DNA of 64,000 bases from Rhizobacter terrae (GCF_003852895.1 NZ_QUSW01000005.1:434001-498000), one strand, 5' to 3'. Positions 41,552 to 53,046 are shown, counted from the first letter of the stretch. Made by a program: numbers and translations. Notes: generated by a model from the sequence alone, not told the origin.

Positions 41552-42346
41552 TCACTGGGTCGCTGCGGTCCCTAGAATTTTTGCGAAGATCGCAGAGATG
41601 TCATGGGAATCCTGCGGGCAGCTGCTGTCGCCCGTCCGGCCCTTGAGGAACTCGATCTCGCGCTCTGCGACAACCGTTTGATCGCTGCGGCGAACGACGC
41701 GGATGAGGCCCCATTCCAGGTAGTACGGCAGCCGGGGGTGCGCCTTCATCATCGCGGGCGTCAGGCCGGATAGCTGCACTTCGTAGGCCGCTTCGGTCGT
41801 CGCCACATAGTCACTGCGTTGGTCTTTGGAGAGCCGAGCCCAGGGTGTCGGGTGGGCGACGCCTGGCGCGGTGTCGGCGGGCTGGTACTCGAGGGCGCTG
41901 ATCCTCTGCACTGGGCACACTCCCATCTTGCTGGTTTCCAGGATGCAGTGGCCAAGGAAATCCGTGACCCAGTAGGCCCGGTTCTTTGTCGGCCCTGGCC
42001 ATCCGGGCTTGAATGTGACGGCCACGACCACGTCTTTGTCGTTCGCTGAGGCTGCAGGCGGCGGATCCTGTATTCGCCGCGGCTCACACGTTTGCCCGTA
42101 TTCCTCGATTTCAGAATTTGCGAGGAAAGTCGCCGGCTCGCCGTGCTTCCACGGGTGATAGGAGGCCGCAAGGAAGATTGCTGCAAGAGCCGCGGGAACA
42201 GCGAAGGCCGAGGCCAGGCGCACGCCGAACTTGACGCGGGTGGGTGCCTTCTTCGTGGCGAGGAAAGCGGCCACGATGGTGGCCGGCCATACAAAGCCAA
42301 CGATGAAGGCAAGCCACAGCAGGCCTTGTGCGATGTTGGTGCCCAT
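41552..42346 (-). CDS. Membrane-anchored protein of unknown function
   Basis: This 264-residue protein is not recognised. The N-terminal ~70 residues have two hydrophobic segments (IAQGLLWLAFIVGFVWPATIVAAFLA and RLASAFAVPAALAAIFLAA) with a KKAPTRVK loop; the rest is a soluble domain with four Cys (CEPRR, CIL, CPV, CPQ). The start at 42346 is the ATG just before the first membrane segment; a start 31 codons earlier has no hydrophobic content. It is convergent with hrcA and next to the tRNA. Confidence 0.6.
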   Translation of the reverse strand: MGTNIAQGLLWLAFIVGFVWPATIVAAFLATKKAPTRVKFGVRLASAFAVPAALAAIFLAASYHPWKHGEPATFLANSEIEEYGQTCEPRRIQDPPPAASANDKDVVVAVTFKPGWPGPTKNRAYWVTDFLGHCILETSKMGVCPVQRISALEYQPADTAPGVAHPTPWARLSKDQRSDYVATTEAAYEVQLSGLTPAMMKAHPRLPYYLEWGLIRVVRRSDQTVVAEREIEFLKGRTGDSSCPQDSHDISAIFAKILGTAATQ

Positions 42347-42453
42347 GGGTCGCGGTCGTGACGGATGTGGACGCGATTTTGCCCAAGCGGTGCGCCTCCC
42401 TGGGTTGGGGCCTGCCTGGCTGGTCCAGGCCTCGCTCATACAATGCCCGGCGC

Positions 42454-42530
42454 GGGCCGTTAGCTCAGTTGGTTAGAGCAGAGGACTCATAATCCTTTGG
42501 TCGCTGGTTCAAGTCCAGCACGGCCTACCA
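42454..42530 (+). tRNA. tRNA with anticodon CAT, probably tRNA-Ile2 (lysidine-modified)
   Basis: A full cloverleaf is visible: acceptor GGGCCGT with ACGGCCT (G1-U72 wobble), anticodon arm GAGGA-CTCATAA-TCCTT, and T arm CTGGTTCAAGTCCAG with encoded CCA. CAT could read Met, but the C4-G69 and C5-G68 pairs and the AGAGCAG/TTGGTCGCTGGTTCAAGTC body match tRNA-Ile(CAT), the TilS substrate, rather than elongator tRNA-Met. An automatic caller would print Met. An accessory region starts directly at its 3' end. Confidence 0.9.
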
Positions 42531-42643
42531 ATGAACATGCCGCCTAGGGCGCAAGCAACTGCGCACACACTTTGGCGATGGGCCTTATCTCGTTGCCACT
42601 ACGTTGCCGTTGCTGCCGCCGATGACGGCTCGACGAGGCCGTC

Positions 42644-43357
42644 ATGTCGCAACCTTCTTCTGTTTCTCCCATTCGCAGCGGTATCGAGATGCTGCGCGGT
42701 CGCTGGGACAGCCGCTCAGTGGATTGGTCGGTTGTATTGAATCGACTCTACGCCGATGAATCGACATGGTGCCGCTGGCAGGGTGTGACTGAACTTCGAG
42801 CCTATGAGGCACTGGCGTTGCACCATCATCTTGATCCCGATGCATTGAATCTCAATCGACTGGATCCCAAGGTGCGTGCGCGGTTCTTGGAACAATTCGG
42901 CGACTTGGGATCCGATGGTCCCTTGGCGACTTTCACCGTTCAGTTTGTCTTCCTTGCCGACCACATACGTTGTGGGCGTCTGCGGTGTGTCGAGATTGAT
43001 GACCGTGATCTCGTCTCGAGCGTCACGACGGTGACGGAGTTTGCGCGCTATGTAGGAGGCTCCCGGGTGCAGCCAAGGCCAGCAGGGCAGCAAGTGGGAC
43101 AAACATCCACCCCTTCGGCCTGGCCGGTAAGACACCGTACCTCGCACATGCAGGATTTGGTTGCCGCAAGCGCGTTGTATGCGACGGTCGCAGAAGGGGG
43201 AAGCTACGTGCCGGGGGACCGTACGACTGCACCCGACGTTGCTGGCTTCCTCCGCTCAACAGGCCGCATGTCGGAGAAGCTCATTGCGGCAATGGTGACC
43301 ATCCTTTGGCCTGAGAACCTTCCGAAGGGCCGTCCACCAAAGCCGCGTGCGAAGTGA
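42644..43357 (+). CDS. Unknown protein in accessory region
   Basis: This 237-residue protein has no recognised family, no membrane segment and no signal peptide. The N-terminal half is rich in Trp and Leu (SVDWSVVLNRLYADESTWCRW, LRAYEALALHHHLDPDAL). A variable Pro/Gln-rich middle follows, then a C-terminal helical piece (MSEKLIAAMVTILWPENLPKG) with a basic end KGRPPKPRAK. It lies 113 bp after the tRNA and 80 bp before an AlpA-like gene on the same strand. Codon use is less GC-rich than in the flanking core genes, which suggests transfer. Confidence 0.55.
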   Translation: MSQPSSVSPIRSGIEMLRGRWDSRSVDWSVVLNRLYADESTWCRWQGVTELRAYEALALHHHLDPDALNLNRLDPKVRARFLEQFGDLGSDGPLATFTVQFVFLADHIRCGRLRCVEIDDRDLVSSVTTVTEFARYVGGSRVQPRPAGQQVGQTSTPSAWPVRHRTSHMQDLVAASALYATVAEGGSYVPGDRTTAPDVAGFLRSTGRMSEKLIAAMVTILWPENLPKGRPPKPRAK

Positions 43358-43378
43358 AACGGAGTCGCTATTCTTCGC

Positions 43379-43384
43379 TTGACA
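43379..43384 (+). promoter_or_regulatory. Candidate -35 box of the AlpA-like gene
   Basis: An exact TTGACA lies in an AT-rich 80 bp gap before the AlpA-like gene. The best -10 at 17 bp spacing is TTCGAT (43402-43407), a weak match, so only the -35 is convincing. Confidence 0.35.
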
Positions 43385-43437
43385 AGACAATATCGGATCT
43401 ATTCGATTCGGCTTAAAAAGATCACTATGCAGTCTCC

Positions 43438-43677
43438 ATGCGCATCAGCAAGACTCATGACGAAGAGGCAAAGTGGCCCTCAAACGCTTTGCTGCGCGAG
43501 CGTCAAGTCCTTCAACTGATCCCCGTCTCGCGCGCAACCTTTCGCCGGTGGCTTCGTGATGGACGATTTCCATCTGGCTTCAGGCTGTGCGGCCGCATTG
43601 CGGTATGGCGTGCTGCCGATGTCTACGCGTGGATCGATCAACGTGACCCAGCAGACGGTCGAGGAGGCATGCGATGA
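43438..43677 (+). CDS. AlpA-like helix-turn-helix regulator
   Basis: This 79-residue protein has an excisionase/AlpA-type winged HTH: LLRERQVLQLIPVSRATFRRWLRDGRFPSGFRLCGRIAVWRAADVYAWI. The VSRATFRRW helix and the hydrophobic RxAVWRAADVxAWI wing are characteristic. Such proteins control integrase/excision genes or act as regulators in integrative elements. No integrase is nearby. The stop overlaps the next gene by ATGA. Confidence 0.75.
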   Translation: MRISKTHDEEAKWPSNALLRERQVLQLIPVSRATFRRWLRDGRFPSGFRLCGRIAVWRAADVYAWIDQRDPADGRGGMR

Positions 43678-44417
43678 AGCCCACGCGCCACCAACTGTAT
43701 TCCTGGATCTGGCAGGTGCCGATCTGCCAGGTCGCGCGAGCCATGGGCACGTCGCCGGCGAGCCTGCATCGGCTTTGCGACCAACAGAAGGTTCCGACTC
43801 CGCCGCGTGGCTACTGGCGGTGTGTCGAAACAGGACAAGCTGGGCCACGTACCCCGCTACCTGAGCCGGACCGGGACGATGAGTTTGACTGGGAGGTCGA
43901 TGAGGCTAGAGTTGAAGCGGCCATAGAGGCAGCTACTCGGAATCATGTCAACTTGCGTCGGCTGCCCGTACGTGTAGCGCCTGAAGAACGCAAAGGCAGA
44001 TCAGCGGTCAGTGATGCCTCTGTACCAGTGTCAGAACCGCCCTGCGCCGAGCATGGCGGACTGACGGACGAGAGCTTGTTTGGTCAGATGAGCAACAGCC
44101 ACATCGAGCAACCGCCGAAGTCGCCCAGCCAGTCTCCGGTTGCGCCAGTTTTATCGACAGTGTTCAATCTGGCGGAGCTGCACGGCAAGGTGCTGGCCGC
44201 CGAGTCTTTTCTGGATGAGTTGCAAGCAGCTGCAGCTGCCGAGGGCTGCGATTCGGCCACAAGTGCCGTCCTGACATTGTGGGTCCGGTGCGCTCGGGAG
44301 GCGCTATCGCGAGCGGATGCCGCCGCGTGTGTCAGGGGCACCTGCCAGCGCATTGCAAAGGGGGAAGAGCGGCCGGGGTGGTGGGGCGCGGTGTCCCGTC
44401 ATCCTTCAGGTCATTGA
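43674..44417 (+). CDS. HTH-containing protein of unknown function in accessory region
   Basis: The 247-residue protein starts with a HTH-like segment (WQVPICQVARAMGTSPASLHR, then KVPTPPRGYWR), a PPxGYW ending also seen in small phage/plasmid HTH proteins. The rest is charged and low-complexity to ~150, with a helical C-terminal domain (LAELHGKVLAAESFLDEL). It is coupled to the AlpA-like gene by ATGA and converges with the next minus-strand gene (overlap 44411-44417). The function is unknown. Confidence 0.55.
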   Translation: MKPTRHQLYSWIWQVPICQVARAMGTSPASLHRLCDQQKVPTPPRGYWRCVETGQAGPRTPLPEPDRDDEFDWEVDEARVEAAIEAATRNHVNLRRLPVRVAPEERKGRSAVSDASVPVSEPPCAEHGGLTDESLFGQMSNSHIEQPPKSPSQSPVAPVLSTVFNLAELHGKVLAAESFLDELQAAAAAEGCDSATSAVLTLWVRCAREALSRADAAACVRGTCQRIAKGEERPGWWGAVSRHPSGH

Positions 44418-44734
44418 CCTTGCGTTCCATGGATTCCGTTGCGAACTTCTGAAGCTTCCTGCGATGAATCGTCAGCGGGAGGTGCCGGCTGGGCCATGCC
44501 GGCGACGGGCAGGGTCACCTTGGTTTGGCTCAGCAAACACAAGCGCAGCGCGCCGACGTTCCAGAACGTCACGCCTTGGATGTGGGTGGGCTGAGGCAAG
44601 TGCCCTTTCCGACACCAGCGCCAAACTGTTGCCCGAGAAATGGAGAAGAGTGTCGCCACCACCGGCAGCCGCACGTTTGCGGACGCGGGAAGTTCATCGA
44701 ACCGGCGCAAAGCAGCACTGTCGACATCGTTCAT
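44411..44734 (-). CDS. Small HTH (AlpA-like) protein, minus strand
   Basis: This 107-residue protein has an AlpA-like HTH (LPVVATLFSISRATVWRWCRKGHLPQPTHIQGVTFWNVGAL), then a low-complexity tail. It is the second AlpA-like protein within 1 kb, on the opposite strand. The 3' ends overlap by seven bases with the preceding gene. Confidence 0.55.
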   Translation of the reverse strand: MNDVDSAALRRFDELPASANVRLPVVATLFSISRATVWRWCRKGHLPQPTHIQGVTFWNVGALRLCLLSQTKVTLPVAGMAQPAPPADDSSQEASEVRNGIHGTQGQ

Positions 44735-44788
44735 AGGGACTGCGCTGCCAGGTGACCATGAATCGTGGAGGTGGTCTTTGGATGTGGT

Positions 44789-45250
44789 CTACCGGCCGGC
44801 CCGCCGCGAAGCGCGAGAGCGAACGCCGCACGGTGCGGGCACATTGAGGCGGATCAACGGTGTCAACTCCTCGGTCCTAGGGTAGATTCGTCCAACCGGC
44901 ACGCCGCCATAGTGCGTTCCGTCGTCCGACGTCACCACCGCGAGCGGGCGGGAGTTGTCTGCTTCGGTCAGACGCGCCACAGTTGCTATTGGAATCAATT
45001 GCCAATTGGACCCAGGTCGTGAGGCGACCATCAGCTGCAGTGCAATCAGTGGGCCGAGCGGCTCCTGCTCTGCAAAGAGAAGCAGGTCATCATTGGTGCC
45101 GAGCGCGAACGTCCGTTGCACGGGTTCGTGCGGATCTTGCACAGTGGCGAGGTACCAGGACCAGTGCAGAGCGACTTCCATCGACGTCCACAGGGTGCTG
45201 CGATCGTCCAACTGCATGCGGTGCTTGAAGGGTGTGTGTGTCACGAACAT
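44789..45250 (-). CDS. Unknown small protein, minus strand
   Basis: The frame from 45250 codes for 153 residues starting MFVTHTPFKHRMQL, with no recognised family. An acidic/Trp-rich middle (LWTSMEVALHWSWYLATVQ) and a basic Arg-rich end are visible. The open frame extends to 45556 but its upstream half overlaps the XRE gene on the plus strand and looks like a shadow, so the start is uncertain. Confidence 0.35.
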   Translation of the reverse strand: MFVTHTPFKHRMQLDDRSTLWTSMEVALHWSWYLATVQDPHEPVQRTFALGTNDDLLLFAEQEPLGPLIALQLMVASRPGSNWQLIPIATVARLTEADNSRPLAVVTSDDGTHYGGVPVGRIYPRTEELTPLIRLNVPAPCGVRSRASRRAGR

Positions 45251-45309
45251 CGGTTTTCCTGCAAAGAAAAATTGTGACTCAAACACGGCTGACTTAAAAG
45301 CGGCACCAT

Positions 45310-45582
45310 TTGACACTCTGGTGGGTGAATACCGCCCGACATAAGCCAAAAGACAGCGCGCGAGCGCTTCTGGCGACGAATGTCGTGGTCTTGCGGCGAG
45401 CAAGGGGCTGGTCGCAGGATTTCTTGGCGCTTGAGGCGGGACTCCACAGAACCTTCGTCGCTCATGTTGAGCGCCAGGCGCGAAACATTGCGCTAGACAA
45501 CCTGGAGAAGTTGGCCGTTGCATTAGACGTTCAGGTTCACGAACTGCTGATGCCACAGCCGATGGTCGGGCGAGGTTCGTGA
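45310..45582 (+). CDS. XRE-family HTH regulator
   Basis: This 90-residue protein contains a complete HTH_3 domain: LLATNVVVLRRARGWSQDFLALEAGLHRTFVAHVERQARNIALDNLEKLAVALDVQVHELL, with GWSQ and the recognition helix HRTFVAHVE. It probably regulates the neighbouring accessory genes. An internal start 14 codons in (KPKDSARALL region has none) is not obvious; the first ATG at 45310 was kept. It is divergent from the minus-strand unknown. Confidence 0.75.
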   Translation: MTLWWVNTARHKPKDSARALLATNVVVLRRARGWSQDFLALEAGLHRTFVAHVERQARNIALDNLEKLAVALDVQVHELLMPQPMVGRGS

Positions 45583-46525
45583 AGCCGTCGCAGGATCTGC
45601 GACATGGGCGGCTGCTACGAACCTACTGTGATCGTTGGAACGATGCAGCGATTGATTGCTCTGCAGCGATTTCTACTGGAGGCAGCACTTCCTGAACTTC
45701 ACTCCACTGCCGTAGGAAATGGGTTGAGATTGTCCCGTCCTTGCCATGCCGGCGGTCGACTGAATCTCCCTCAGGAACGCAGCTGGCGTCAGGCAGCTCA
45801 AAGTCGGCGCGCCGGCAGTCGGCTGCGTTTAGGGGAATTTAGTCAGATCGAATAATTAGTCGATTTGGCTAATTCGTCCTAAATCGTGGTTGCCGCGATG
45901 TCCGCTGCTACCACCCCTTTGCCGTCGTGCAGATGAGAAGGAGGTCGCTTGCACGCGTGACCCGCGGGGTTCCCGCCGTAGCGTCTCGCTAGGCCCGAAT
46001 CCTTCGGATGCCCATGATCCGCTTTGGCGTCGTGAACGCTGAGGCCATGGCGATGGACGGACGGCCACCGGTCAGGAGCGGCCTGCCAACGCTGCTGATA
46101 TCGGTCGATGTGAACGGTCAGCTCAGCAACGAGACCTGCGGATATCGATTCGCTGCGGTCTTTCCGCCGTTCGCCCTCGGCGACAGCTCTGCAGTGTTCT
46201 CGGTCGGTTGGGCGCGAAGGCCGAACTCACGCTGACTGACATCAAGCAGTCACTGGTCGGGCCGCCCGCAATTGGCACGAACGTCGGCGTTGCGAAGCAC
46301 TGCGGTCGGATGGCCCGGCACGCCGCCCTAAGCCCTCTTCGTATGACCGCTTGTCGTTCGCCCGAACTTGCGCGATCGACCCACTGCTGACTTTGCTTCA
46401 GTGCGGAAGCTGACGCTGATCGGAGCATTGGCCCGCCAGGCTGCAACAGGGAGGAGCACTCCAGTCTTCGATGATTTGTATGCATCCTTCGTGCACAGCG
46501 CCAGGGAGCGGCCGGTTGCTCGGCG
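45583..46525. other. 943 bp without a convincing gene
   Basis: Several short frames occur but none has protein-like composition. An AT-rich patch at 45833-45885 includes AATTAG and CTAATT as an imperfect inverted repeat. The part from ~46019 to 46500 is GC-rich with frames on both strands that look like remains of transposed or degraded sequence. No integrase, transposase or tRNA repeat can be named. It separates the HTH cluster from the tartrate cluster. Confidence 0.55.
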
Positions 46526-47512
46526 TCAGTCGATGACGACCTTGGCGTCCTTGACCAGCTTGGCAAACTTATCGGTCTCGCTCCTAATTTGCGCAGCCAT
46601 CTGGTCGGCGCTGTTACCGATAGGCTCGGCACCAATCTCGCCCATGCGCTTTCGGAAGTCAGCCGACTGGATGACTTTTACTATCTCGGTGTTTAGGCGG
46701 GTGAGGATGTCCTTGGGCGTGGCGGCAGGCGCCAGCACGCCGAACCAGGTTCCGATGTTGAAGCCCTTGAGCCCGGCCTCGTCCAGCGTTGGCACGTCGG
46801 GCAATGCCGACGAGCGCTTGGCGGTGGTCACCGCCAATGCGCGCAGCTTGCCCGCCTTGATGTGCTGCAGCACCGGCGTCACGGTATCGAACGACATCGT
46901 GATCTGCCCACCCAACAGGTCGGTCGCCAACGGGCCACTACCTTTGTACGGAACGTGGACCAAATCGGTGCCGGTAAGGTTCTCGAATTGGGTTCCGATC
47001 AGATGCTGGGCGGTGCCGTTGCCATTTGAGCCGAAGGTGTAGGCACCGGGCTTGGCCTTGAGTTGCGTGACCAGTTCCGCCACGGTCTTTGCCGGATTGC
47101 TGGCGTTGATGACCAGCACGTTGGGCACCAGGGCGATCTCTGTGATCGGCGCCAGTTCCTTCTGGAAGTCGTAGGCCAGCTTCTTGTAGACGCTGGAGGC
47201 GATGGTGTGGTGCACCGCACCGACTAGCAGGGTGTAGCCGTCCGGCTTCGACTTGGCCACGTAGTCCGCGCCGAGAGTCGCACCGGCGCCCGGCTTGCTT
47301 TCGACGATCACGGTCTGGCCGAGGCTCAAGGTCAGCTTCTCGGCGAGCGCGCGGGCCAACACGTCGGTAGTGCCGCCCGCCGGGAATGGCACGATCAGGC
47401 TGATCGGCTTGGCCGGCCAGGCCTGCGCCATGGCCGTGCCGTTGGCTACTCCAGCAGCCAGTGCCAGGACCTGGATCGCGCCACGCCGTGTGAGGTGGAA
47501 GGTGATGTGCAT
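46526..47512 (-). CDS. Bug-type tripartite tricarboxylate transporter substrate-binding protein
   Basis: This is a 328-residue periplasmic receptor of the Bug/TctC family. The signal peptide includes RR and ends AMA; PAKPISLIVPFPAGGTTDVLARALA is the family N-terminus of the mature protein; YTLLVGAVHHTIA and FGSNGNGTAQHLIG lie around the ligand pocket. It probably binds tartrate or a related dicarboxylate, from its neighbours. TctA and TctB membrane partners are absent. Its own promoter carries a LysR-type operator also seen before ttuC. Confidence 0.92.
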   Translation of the reverse strand: MHITFHLTRRGAIQVLALAAGVANGTAMAQAWPAKPISLIVPFPAGGTTDVLARALAEKLTLSLGQTVIVESKPGAGATLGADYVAKSKPDGYTLLVGAVHHTIASSVYKKLAYDFQKELAPITEIALVPNVLVINASNPAKTVAELVTQLKAKPGAYTFGSNGNGTAQHLIGTQFENLTGTDLVHVPYKGSGPLATDLLGGQITMSFDTVTPVLQHIKAGKLRALAVTTAKRSSALPDVPTLDEAGLKGFNIGTWFGVLAPAATPKDILTRLNTEIVKVIQSADFRKRMGEIGAEPIGNSADQMAAQIRSETDKFAKLVKDAKVVID

Positions 47513-47588
47513 GCTTGTCTCCTGTCGGGTCTACGTGCGCTTTGGTGAGCCCGAGTGCAGGAACTCTAGAAGTCGAGAGGGGTTTCGA

Positions 47589-47605
47589 TTCACCGCGAAA
47601 GTGAA
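47589..47605. promoter_or_regulatory. LysR-type operator before the Bug receptor gene
   Basis: TTCAC-N7-GTGAA, a palindrome of the T-N11-A class, forms a perfect 7 bp palindrome with its flanks (GATTCAC ... GTGAATC, 47587-47607). The right half and the following bases up to TGAAATT (47601-47624) recur before ttuC at 54368-54392. It lies 77 bp upstream of the gene's start, on the minus strand. Confidence 0.65.
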
Positions 47606-47678
47606 TCCGGCATTAACTGAAATTCAATATTCCGAGAGGCGGGGCCCGTTGCATGCTTTGGTGGAACGGGCTATGGAA

Positions 47679-50388
<2,710 letters not shown>

Positions 50389-50392
<4 letters not shown>

Positions 50393-51672
50393 TGGTCTCC
50401 GGTGTGGCGGGCATCGATCACGATGGCCCTGAAGTCGTTCACGTTGGTCAGCGTCGGACCGGTGACGATCGAGTCGCCCAGCGCCTCGAAGAAGCCGTGC
50501 CCATCGTTGTCGTCGAGGCGCTCGCGAGGCTTGATGCCGAGCGCCCAGGCGCGTGAGAGCGTGTCCGGCGTCAACACGGCGCCCGCGATTTCCTCCTGGC
50601 CATCCACTCCGTCGGTGTCGCCGGCCAATGCGTGGATGCCGGGCTCGCCATTGAGGGAGATACCCAGCGACAGCAGGAACTCGACGTTGCGGCCACCGCG
50701 TCCCCGGCCGCGCACCGTGACCGTGGTCTCGCCGCCACTCAGCAGCACGCAAGGCGCTGCCATGGGCTGGCCTCGCCGCGCCACCTGCAGCGCGATGCCG
50801 GCCATCGTCTTCGCGACGTCACGCGCTTCGCCTTCGATCGCGTCGCCCAGGATGTAGGGCGTCAGGCCGGCTGCCCGTACTACTTGGGCCGAGGCTTCGA
50901 GCGCCATCTGCGGCGTGGCGATGAAGCGGGTCTCGACTAACGGCAGACGTGGGTCACCGGGCTTCAGGGTCTCGCCTTCGCCGCTCTCCAGAAGCTCCCG
51001 CGCACGCGGCGGCACGTCGATCTCGTAGCGACGCAGGATGTTCATTGCATCGGCGCAGGTCGTCGGATCGGGGACCGTCGGGCCGGAGGCGATGTCGATG
51101 GGATCGTCGCCTGGCACGTCGGACAGCAGCAGGTTCACGACTCGGGCAGGCGCGCACGCCGCAGCCAGTCGACCGCCCTTGATGGCAGACAGGTGGCGGC
51201 GCACACAATTCATCTCGCTGATGCTGGCTCCGCTGGCAAGTAGAGCGCGGTTCAACGCCTGCTTGTCGGCCAAGGTGAGCCCAGGCAGTGCCAGTGGCAG
51301 CAGCGACGAACCGCCCCCCGAGATCAGGCACAGCACCAGGTCATCGGCCGAGAGGCCCTTGACGAACTGGAGCAGGTGCCGGGCAGCGGCTTCGCCGGCT
51401 GCATCAGGAACGGGGTGCGCCGCCTCGACGATCTCGATGCGCTTGCAAGGCACCGAGTAGCCGTACCGAGTGACGACCAGACCCGACAAGGGTCCCTGCC
51501 AGTGGTCCTCGACAGCGCGGGCCATCGCTGCCGAGGCCTTGCCGGCGCCGATCACCACCAGTCGGCCCTTTGGAGCGCCGGGCAGGTGGCGGGGCACGCA
51601 CAGCTTGGGCTGCGCGGCGGCCACCGCCGCATCGAACATGTCGCGAAGCAACTGGCGGTGATCGTGTGGCAT
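50389..51672 (-). CDS. ttuD: Glycerate 2-kinase / hydroxypyruvate reductase-family protein TtuD
   Basis: This 427-residue protein belongs to the MOFRL/DUF4147 family. Historically named hydroxypyruvate reductase (TtuD), family members have since been shown to be D-glycerate 2-kinases. VVIGAGKASAAMARA is the nucleotide loop; SGGGSSLLPLP-like SGGGSSLL, NLLLSDVPGDD and SGGETTVTVRGRGRGGRNVEF are conserved. Its product 2-phosphoglycerate would be the substrate of the neighbouring enolase, which favours the kinase role. Confidence 0.9.
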
Positions 51673-51693
51673 GACGATGGTCCTCTCGAGGCG

Positions 51694-53046
51694 TCAGACC
51701 GCAACGCGAGCGGCAGTGATCGGCTGCACCTTGCTCGGGTTCACCGTATCGTTGGCAGGCACTTCGTACAGCGTGTGCAGGTCTTCGGGGTCCACCTTGC
51801 CGTCGAGCACTTGGGCCAGGCGCACCCGGTCGACGGAACCAACCCAGCGCGCAATGGCCACGGTGCCTACCGCATTGCCGATCGTGTTGGTGATGGCGCG
51901 GGCCTCAGACATGAAGCGGTCCACGCCCAGCAGCAGCACCATACCTGCCACCGGAATCTTGCCCATCGAAGCTAGCGTGGCGGCAAGCGTGATGAAGCCC
52001 GATCCGGTGACGCCAGCCGAACCCTTGGACGTGATGGTCAGCACGCCCAGGATCACCAGCTGGTCCATGAAGCTCAGTGGCGTGTTGGTGGCCTGCGCGA
52101 TGAAGATAGCGGCCATCGTGTAGTAGATGCACTGGCCGTCGGGATTGAAGGTTACGCCCGAGGGCACCACCAGCCCGACGACCGGCTTGGACACACCCGC
52201 GAACTCCAGCTTCTTCATCAACTGCGGCACGACCGACTCCGAGGAGCTGGTGCCGAGCACGGTGAAGATCTCGTCCTTGATGTACTTCAGGAACTTCCAA
52301 AGGCTGAAGCCCGACAGCCACGAAATGAAGCCCAGCACCACCGCTACGAACAGGAAGCAGGTGACGTACATCGTGCCCATCAGCTTGCCGAGTGACACGA
52401 TGGAACCGAGGCCGTACTTGCCGACGGTGAACGACATCGCGCCGAAAGCGGCGACCGGGGCCAGCCGCATGATCATGCCGACGACGGCGAAGATGCCGTC
52501 GATGAACGAGTCGAGCACCGCGATGACCGGCTTGGCCCTTGGCCCGATATGCGACAGCGCCACGCCGAACAGGATGGCGAAGACGAGGATCTGCAGGATG
52601 TCGTTCTTGGCCAGCGCATCGACAATGCTGGTCGGCACCATGTTGATTAGAAAGTCGACGAAACCCACCGGCTTGGCCGAGGCCGCCGTGTACGTCGCGA
52701 TTGCTTTGGTGTCCAGCGTCGCCGGATCGACGTTCATGCCGACGCCGGGACCGACGAGGTTCACGGCCAGCAGGCCGAGTCCGAGCGCGAACGTGGAGAG
52801 CACCTCGAAATAGATCAAAGCCCGGGCGCCGACGCGGCCGAGCTCCTTCATGCTCTCCATCTTCGCGATGCCGAGCACGACCATCGCGAAGATGATCGGT
52901 GCAAACACCATCTTGATCAGCTTGATGAACACGTCGCCGAGCGGCTTCACGTCCACGCCGAGGCTGGGGTAGAAGAAGCCCAGCGCCACACCGGCGAATA
53001 CGCCGATGAGCACCTGAACGTAGAGCTTGCCGAAGAAGCGACGCAT
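51694..53046 (-). CDS. Dicarboxylate/amino-acid:cation symporter (DctA family)
   Basis: This is an inner-membrane Na+ or H+ coupled uptake protein (450 residues, SDF family). About eight helices plus two hairpins are seen, with HP1 TSSSESVVPQLMKKLE and helix 7-8 segment VPSGVTFNPDGQCIYYTMAAIFIAQATNTP. In classical DctA this reads IPTGYSFNLDGTSIY, so the binding loop differs. From context it carries tartrate. The ribosome-binding site GGAGACAAG is shared with ttuC and the Bug gene. Confidence 0.88.
   Translation of the reverse strand: MRRFFGKLYVQVLIGVFAGVALGFFYPSLGVDVKPLGDVFIKLIKMVFAPIIFAMVVLGIAKMESMKELGRVGARALIYFEVLSTFALGLGLLAVNLVGPGVGMNVDPATLDTKAIATYTAASAKPVGFVDFLINMVPTSIVDALAKNDILQILVFAILFGVALSHIGPRAKPVIAVLDSFIDGIFAVVGMIMRLAPVAAFGAMSFTVGKYGLGSIVSLGKLMGTMYVTCFLFVAVVLGFISWLSGFSLWKFLKYIKDEIFTVLGTSSSESVVPQLMKKLEFAGVSKPVVGLVVPSGVTFNPDGQCIYYTMAAIFIAQATNTPLSFMDQLVILGVLTITSKGSAGVTGSGFITLAATLASMGKIPVAGMVLLLGVDRFMSEARAITNTIGNAVGTVAIARWVGSVDRVRLAQVLDGKVDPEDLHTLYEVPANDTVNPSKVQPITAARVAV

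Noticed and set aside
45604-45855. 83-codon frame after the XRE gene
   Set aside because: No ribosome-binding site and no protein-like composition or motif.
46123-46635. 170-codon minus-strand frame upstream of the Bug gene
   Set aside because: Its first part overlaps the Bug gene end and the remainder has no recognisable family; it may be a repeat remnant, so it was not called a gene.
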